Positions 11,301 to 20,300 of a stretch of DNA of 63,944 bases are shown here, in pieces. Below the pieces are notes generated by a model. That model was given only the letters and a program-made list of their open reading frames with translations. It was not told the origin of the DNA and searched no databases. How positions within the stretch are numbered: the first letter of the stretch is position 1; each line of letters starts with the position of its first letter. The DNA comes from Flavobacteriaceae bacterium LSUCC0859 (GTDB taxonomy: Bacteria > Bacteroidota > Bacteroidia > Flavobacteriales > Flavobacteriaceae). The stretch is taken from positions 1 to 63,944 of the forward strand of contig JAKOGP010000008.1 in NCBI GenBank assembly GCA_022239325.1, given 5' to 3'. Position numbers and translations under genes: made by a program.

Positions 11301-14300
11301 CTAATTACAGTATCACCTATGTATCTGGAGAATTAAGTATTACGCAAAGAAATATAAGTGAGACAAGTATTGCAGCTATTGCTGATTTAGTATATACAGG
11401 AGCTGCTCAAACAGTGTCGCCGACAGTAACATTTAATAGTCAAACTCTAGTTGAAGGCACGGACTACACTACTAGTTTTACGGGTAACACTAATGCAGGT
11501 ACAGCCTCTATCACCCTAACTGGAATAGGCAATTACACAGGCACTAAAACCCAAGGGTTTACTATTACTTCTAAAACTCTCACCATTACCGCAGCAGATA
11601 AGACTAAGGTATACGATTCAGCTGTTTATACGCCAACGGATTATACAGTAACTTATGACGGTTTTGTAGGAGTTGAGGATGAAAGTGTTTTATCCGGCAC
11701 ACTTACTTTCACAGGTACAGCACTTACAGCCACAAATTCAGGAACGTATGAGATTACTCCAGGTGAGCTTACAAGTTCTAATTACAGTATCACCTATGTA
11801 TCAGGAGAATTAAATATTACGCAAAGGTCAATAAATGAAGCAAGTATTGCAGCTATTGCTGATTTAGTATATACGGGGTCTGCTCAAACAGTCTCGCCAA
11901 CAGTAACATTTAATAGTCTAACTCTAGTTGAAGGTACAGATTACACTACTAGTTTCACGGGTAACACTAATGTAGGTTCGGCCTCTATCACCCTAACTGG
12001 TATAGGCAATTACACAGGTACTGAAACCCAAGGGTTTACTATTACTGCCAAAACTCTCACCATCACGGCAGTGGATAAGAACAAGGTGTATGATGGCGCT
12101 TCATACACTCCTTCTGGTAGTTATACGGTAACTTATGATGGTTTTGTAGGAGTTGAGGATGAAAGTGTTTTATCAGGCACAATTACGTACACAGGAACAG
12201 CGCTTACCGCTACTGCTTCTGGAACTTATGTGATTACTCCAGGTGGGCTTACAAGTTCTAATTACAGTATTACTTATGTATCTGGAGAATTAAGTATTTC
12301 GCAAAGGTCAATAAATGAAGCAAGTATTTCAGCTATTGCTGATCTAGTATATACGGGGTCTGCTCAAACAGTCTCTCCAACAGTAACATTTAATAGTCTA
12401 AATCTAGTTGAAGGTACAGATTACACTACTAGTTTTACGGGTAATACTAATGCAGGTACAGCCTCTATCACCCTTACAGGTGTAGGCAATTACACAGGCA
12501 GCAAAACCCAAGGGTTTACTATTACTACCAAAACTCTTACCATCACGGCAGTGGATAAGACCAAGGTGTATGATGGCGCTTCATACACTCCTTCTGGTAG
12601 TTATACGGTAACTTATGATGGTTTTGTAGGAGTTGAGGATGAAAGTGTTTTATCAGGTACAATTACTTACACAGGAACTGCTATAGCAGCGACTGCTTCT
12701 GGAACGTATGTAATTACCCCTGGTGGGCTTACAAGTTCTAATTACAGTATCACCTATGTATCTGGAGAATTAAGTATTTCGCAAAAACCCATCACCATTG
12801 CCATAACAAACCAGACCAAGGTTTTTGGCGCATCAGATCCAAGCCCGCTTAATGCTCATACCATAAGTGTTGGGTCTGTCTATGGTCAAACCCCTACAGG
12901 AGTTTTTACCAGAACATTGGGAGAAGATGTAGGAATCTATACGATTGGCAAAGGAGACCTGACCTATGGTAGCAATTATATAGAGACTTTTGTAAACGGT
13001 AATTTATCTATAACCGCTAGAACCATTACAGTTACTGCTGCCGCTAAGTCCAAAGTGTATGGAGAATCCGACCCGTCATTAACCTATACAGCCACTCCAG
13101 CAGTTGGTCAAGCTGTTGTGTCTGGAAGTAGTGCTACAGTAACCTTCACGGGGGCTATTACAAGAGATGCAGGAGAGAATGCAGGCACTTATTCCATTAC
13201 TCTTGGCACACTGACTAATACAAATTATACTATTGATTATGTAGGAGCAGACTTTACGATTACTAAGGCACCTACCGCTATTGAAGACGGAGATAGTGAT
13301 CCCGCTACAGAAACGTTGAGCGATACGATTATTACCTTTGGAGATTCGGACATACTGCTAACGCCAACATCGAGCAATACGGCAGATTATACGTTTACCT
13401 CTTCAGATAGTAGCGTGGCTAGCATAACGACCACTAGTACCAATACGGCAGCCATCCGTAACTTAAAAGTAGGTTCTGCTATTATTATCATAAGCCAAGG
13501 GGAAGATGCTAACTACCAGGCTAAGACGGTGAGTTATACGCTAACAGTTAATCCATTACCAGTGACGGTTACCCCGACAGCCACGCAGTCAAAAACTTAT
13601 GGTGAAGCAGATTTAACGCTTACTTATACCACAACACCTGCCTTAAGTAGCTCTTTAAACAATAGTAGCACGGTAACCTTTACTGGAAGTCTATCCAGAA
13701 CATTAGGAGAAAATGCCAGTACTTATTCTATTACCATAGGAACGCTCACCAATACAAATTACGCCCTTAGCTTTACCGAGACAGATTATACGATTAACAG
13801 GCGTCCTATTACTATTTCAGCAGAAGCTAAGACCAAGGTCTATGGTGCTACTGATCCAAGTCTTACCTCTACCATTACAGCCGGAAGTATTGTTTCAGGA
13901 GATAGCGCTAGTGGTGTTTTAACCAGAACTTCAGGAGAAGCAGCTGGTACGTATACCATTACACAAAACACCCTTACTTACGGCAATAATTATGATGAGA
14001 CCTACCAAGAGGAGTATTTAACCATCACTAATGCTACAGTGACCCTTACTGTATTAGATTACACTAAGGTGTATGATGGTCAGTTTATAGAATCTTCTAA
14101 CCTAAGCTTTACTGCTACAGGATTAGTGAATGGAGATACTATAGATGATTTATTAGGCACTCCTGTTTATACAGTTTCTGGAACGGCAACCAATACGGTT
14201 GGTACTTATTCCATTACCCTTAGTGGATTATCTCATCCAAGCTATAACATTGAATATGTAGGAGCCAATGCAACTATTACTCCTGCAACCCTGACCATAA

Positions 14301-17300
14301 CGGCAGACGCATTAAGTAAGACCTATGGAGATGCAGATCCTGAGCTTACCCACACCACTATAGGACTCATTAGCGGAGACACTCCTACAGGAACACTCAC
14401 TAGAACTGTGGGAGAAGATGTAGGGACCTATACCATCTCTAATGACAATCTCACTTATGGAAATAACTACATCGAAGTTTTTGAGAGTGGTACGCTAACC
14501 ATTACCACAAAAGCAGTTAGCGTTACGGCAAATGCACAAACCAAAGTGCATGGAGATATAGACCCAGAACTTACTTATAGCGTAAGTCCAGCAATCAATA
14601 CTACGCTAGCAAATAACACTAGTACCATTACATTTACAGGAAGCCTGTCAAGAACCTTAGGAGAAGATGTAGGAACTTACGCTATTGGCATAGGTACGCT
14701 TACCAATACGAACTTTGACATTACCTTTACCCCTGCAGACCTAACGATTACAAAACTTCCAGTAGTTATTACCCCAACGGCGAGTCAATCTAAAACCTAT
14801 GGTGAGGTAGATCCAACGCTTACTTATACTACGCTACCAATCTTAAATAGCACCCTTACTAATACCACTAGCACCGTAACCTTTACAGGAAGCCTGTCTA
14901 GAACAACTGGTGAGAATGTAAATGACTACATAATCAATATTGGAACACTGACCAATACCAACTATGACATTACCCTAAACCCAGAGACTTTTGAAATTAA
15001 TAAGCGTGCTATTGGTATTACACTTACTGGAACAGTGTCTAAAGTGTATGATCAAAACAATACGGCTACGCTCACAAGCTCCAATTATACTATCACTGGA
15101 CTTTATTCAGGAGAGGTTCTTGAGATTAGCAATACATCTGGTCTATATGACAATGCTCAGGTAGGGAACTCAAAAACAGTGTCCGTAACCTTAACACCTA
15201 CTGATTATACCCTCATTACAGGTGCTAGTTTGGACAATTACATATTGCTAGATACGGCATCTGGAACGGTTGGTGCTATTATTCCAAAATCATTAACTGT
15301 TAACGGAGTTACGGCAGCAGACAAACAATACGACGGTACTACTCGTGCAACCGTGTCTACTTCTACGATAAGTTATACAGGTCTCATAGATGGAGACACG
15401 GTGTCAATTACCCCTACAGGAACCTTTGACACCTTTGAGGTTGGAAATGACAAGACAGTGAACCTGACTTATAGTCTTTTAGGTGTAGAATCTGGAAATT
15501 ATACCACCACAGGTCAAGTGACCACTACGGCAAGTATTTTAGCCAATGACAATGTATTAGATTTTGATGGCTCTGATGATTATATACGACTAATGAGCGC
15601 CTCAAGTTCAGCATTTGATTTAGGAAATAGCTTATTTACTATTGAATTTAACATTAAATTCGACCTTGTAAATAACGCTATGATTTTTAGTGCTAGAAAC
15701 TCCCCTTCTGGCTCTGATCAATACCAATTACAAATTGATAACGGGAAGTTATTTTTCTATGTGTATCACACTTCTCATGGTACTGAATCGGGCCTTAAAA
15801 TTAAATTAGAGTCTATTAATACTATTGAGGCAGATAAATGGTATCATATTGCCATAGTACGTTCCGCTAATTTCACTTATGAAATGTATATAAATGGTGA
15901 AAATCAACAAACTAAATCTTTGACAACTAGTAATAATGATGATAATTTAAGGATTAGAGAATTTTCAATAGGGAATTACTACACAGTAAATCCATATACA
16001 ACTCAGGGCAGATATTTTGACGGTCAGTTAGATGAATTTAGACTTTGGACAGAGGCTAGATCACTGGCTCAAATACAGGATAACATTAATAAAAAAATGC
16101 CTGTAGATGGTAATTTAGCGGTTTATTATTCTTTTGATCAGGGAGTTTCTGGTGGTGATAATTCGATTATTTCTAATGTTTTAGATACCTCGGGACCATT
16201 TAATTTAGCCATGGTAAATTTTGCCAAATCAGGGTCTAGCTCTAATTTTGTGGCTAATACTAGGTCAGACATTAAAGTTCCACCTACCCTCACCCTCACG
16301 GGCACCACCAAAGTCTATGGAGATCCAGACTTTACACTTTCTGTGAGTAGTACCAGTACGGGCACCATCACTTACACTACTAATGATTCCAATGTAGCAA
16401 GTATAGATGCTGCCACGGGATCTATTACCATTACGGGCGTAGGTACTACAACCATTACGGCTACCCAGACTGCCACCTCCAAATATACATCGGCTATTGC
16501 TACGGCTAGTGTTTACGTGGCTCCAAAGTCAATTAGTTTTTCTGGAATTACCGCCTCAGATAAGGTCTATGACGGCACCACAACTGCCGCTACTGCTACA
16601 GACACGCTCAGTTTCACAGGTCTTGTGGGCAGTGACCAGGTATTGGTGAGTCCTACAGGAACCTTTGACAATTCCAATGTAGGCTTGAGTAAAACCGTAA
16701 GCCTTACCTACACCTATAGCGGCAGTGAGATAGCCAAATATACCATTACAGGCCAAGCCACTACTACGGCTAGCATCACGGCCAAACCCATTACGATTAT
16801 CCCAACGGCTGGTCAGTCTAAGACTTATGGCCTTGCCGATGCTACGCTGAGCTATACCATTAGCCCAAGTACATTGCCAAATGGTACTGCCATTAGTTTG
16901 GGCGGTACGCTTTCCAGAACCACTGGTGAGAATGTAGGTACTTATACTATCACGATTGGAACGGTAAGCGACACCAATTATGACATTACCCTAAACCCAG
17001 AGACTTTTGAGATTAATAAGAAAACCATTACGGTTTCTGGTATAACAGCTAGTGATAAGGTGTATGACGCAAACACCACCGCCAGTGTAGATCTTTCAGG
17101 GATTACTTTTGACACCCTCTCATTTACAGATACTATAACTGCTACGGTAACAGGAACCTTTGACACCAAAGATATAGGTACAAGTAAAACAGTGAGTCTA
17201 ACGGCAACGTATAGCAGTACAGCTTTAGACAATTACACGATTGTAGACCAGACCACAACTACGGCTAGTATAACGGCCAGAACCATTACAGCTACCTTAA

Positions 17301-20300
17301 TAGGTGCGGTAGATAAAATATACAATGCTACTACTTCTGCCACTTTAACACCTAGCAATTATGCGTTAGGTGGTTTTGTAGCTGGAGAATCTGCTACCAT
17401 TACCCAGACCTTTGGTGCCTATGACACCAAAGATATTGGGACTTCGAAAGAAGTAACCGTGAGTCTGACAGATGCTTATGCACCCGCTTCTGGCACATTA
17501 TTATCTAATTATTCTCTAGCGGCTACAGCCACTGGTACGGTAGGAAATATCACAGCCAAAACACTAACTATAACTAATATCACGGTCTTAGATAAAGTAT
17601 ATGACGGCACCCCAAATTCAAGTGTCAATAGCAGTACCATTGTCTACAACGGATTGGAATCAGGAGACGACGTTTCCATAAACAGCACATCCGGTGTATT
17701 TGACAATGAACATGTAGGTGTAGGTAAAACGGTTACTTTAACAAACACTTTTGCGGGTACAGACCTTAATAATTATGCACTTGTGGATCAGGCGCTGGCC
17801 ACAGCCAGTGTTACGGCAAAAGCTGTTACAGCTACTCTAACAGGTACCGTGTCTAAAATTTATAATGGTACTACTAGTGCAACCCTTACTTCTGCAAATT
17901 ATCAATTAACTGGTTTTATAAGTGGAGAGTCTGCTACTATTACTAAAACCTCAGGTACCTATGATACCAAAGAAAAAGGCACTAATAAAATGGTTACGGT
18001 AGGTCTAACAGATGGCTATGCACCCGCTTCTGGCACCCTTTTATCCAATTACGTCTTAGCTGCTACCGCTACAGGAACGGTGGGAACCATTACTGCTCAG
18101 ACCCTTACCGTCACAGGAATAGTGGTTTTAGACAAGGTATATGACGGAACAGTTTCTTCTACGGTTATGACTAATACCATTGTCTATGAAGGCCTTGCTA
18201 CTGGGGACAATGTGTATATAAACACGAGTAGTGGGGTGTTTGCAGACGCTAATGTAGGTATTGGTAAAACGGTGAATTTGACTAATACCTATGCGGGAAC
18301 AGACTTAACAAACTATACTGTAGTAAACCAAGCCACTACTACGGCTAGCATCACGACCAAACCCATTACTATAATCCCAACGGCTGGTCAGTCTAAGACT
18401 TATGGCCTTGCCGATGCTACGCTGAGCTATACCATTAGCCCAAGTACATTGCCAAATGGTACTGCCATTAGTTTGGGCGGTACGCTTTCCAGAACCACTG
18501 GTGAGAATGTAGGTACTTATACTATCACGATTGGAACGGTAAGCGACACCAACTATGATATTACCCTAAACCCAGGGACTTTTGAGATCACTAAGAAAAC
18601 CATTACGGTTTCTGGTATTACAGTTAGTGATAAGGTGTATGACGCAAACACCACCGCCAGTGTAGATCTTTCAGGGATTACATTTACAGGTAAAGAAAGC
18701 GGAGATACTATAACGGCCACGGTAACAGGAACCTTTGACACCAAAGATATAGGTACTGGAAAAACTGTTACCCTAACGGCAACGTATAGCAGTACAGCTT
18801 TAGATAATTACACGATTGTAGACCAGACCACAACTACGGCAAGTATAACGGCAAGAACAGTTTCTGTTACAGGAGATACAGGTGTAGACAAAACCTTTGA
18901 CGACACTATTAACTTACCTCTTGGAGAGATAGGCTACGGTAATCTTACAGGAGTACTAGATGGAGAAGATGTTTCTCTAACAGGGGTTGGAGTTTATGAT
19001 GCAGCCACGCAAGGATCTAGAGCTATAGAAATAGGAACGGTAACACTCACTGGGGCAGACAAAGGCAATTATACCTTGAACTGGACCAATGGCTCGGGAA
19101 CGATTGCTAAAAAGACGCTCACAGTTACAGCCAATAACGACGCTAAGTTTGTAACGGAGCCAGATGCCTCGGGCTATAATGGCGTAAGTTATGACGGCTT
19201 TGAGGGAGACGACGGTCTTTCAGATATTAATGTTTCAGGCCTTACAATTTCTAGAACGAATAGTACTACCAATACTGCTGCAGGTACTTACGTAGGTACC
19301 CTAGTGCCTTCTGGCGTTACCGCTACCAATTATGATATTAGTTATGTAAATGGAGACTATACTATTATACCAGCAGACAAGTTATTGCTTAAAGTAACGA
19401 ATCAAACTACGACTTATGGTACTTCTGCTACTTACACCATCACATCTGCTCAGTATTATAAGACGGGAACTGGTCTTGTAAACCTTACAGTTCCCACGCC
19501 AAGTGCAGGAGTATATCCAATAAACGACGGAGCAAGTACTATCAACATTGAAATTGTTCCAGACAGTCCAGTGAACTCATCGGCTGGAAAATTATCTGTA
19601 GGAAGCTATGGTTTAGCAGCCAATGTAGTTTCAGGAAGTTCAGGGAACTTTAGTAACAATATAGAAGTAATTGGAAACCACAGTGTTGCCAAGCAATCGC
19701 TAACGGCTTCCGCGAGTAGCGTGTCCAAAGAGTATGACGCCACTACGGCCATGGCAGGCGTTCGCCTATCACTAGCAACCTTAGAAACAGGAGATATAGT
19801 AACGGTAAATGGAACTGGTTCCTTTAGTAGTCCATTGGTTGGTACAGGACTAACCTATACTATTGCAGGTCTGTCCCTTTCAGGAACAGATGCAGGCAAC
19901 TACTACCTATCTTCAGGGGCAAGCTTCTCAGGAAACAATGGAGAAATTACAAAGGCGCCACTGACCATTACAGCCAATGATGACAATGGCGTAGATACCA
20001 ATCCAGCCTATAGCGGTGGAAACGGCGTTACCTACCAAGGATTTAAAGGCTCAGACTCAGAAGCAGATCTATCAGGTACGCTTGCTTACACCGGAACTAG
20101 TCAAGGAGCTACAGCGGCAGGTACCTATGCTATAGAACCTACAGGAATTACTTCTTCTAACTACAGCATAACCTTTGTTGCAGGAACGCTGACTATTATT
20201 GTAGGAGATAGTGATGGAGACGGTGTACGAGACCCTCTTGACAATTGTCCTACTACTCCAAATGCAGACCAAGCGGACGCAGATGGAGACGGCATAGGAG

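Noticed and set aside
10890-12783. CRISPR or satellite-type repeat
   Set aside because: The repeats are 480 bp, in frame and coding; they are protein domain repeats, with no short repeat-spacer pattern.
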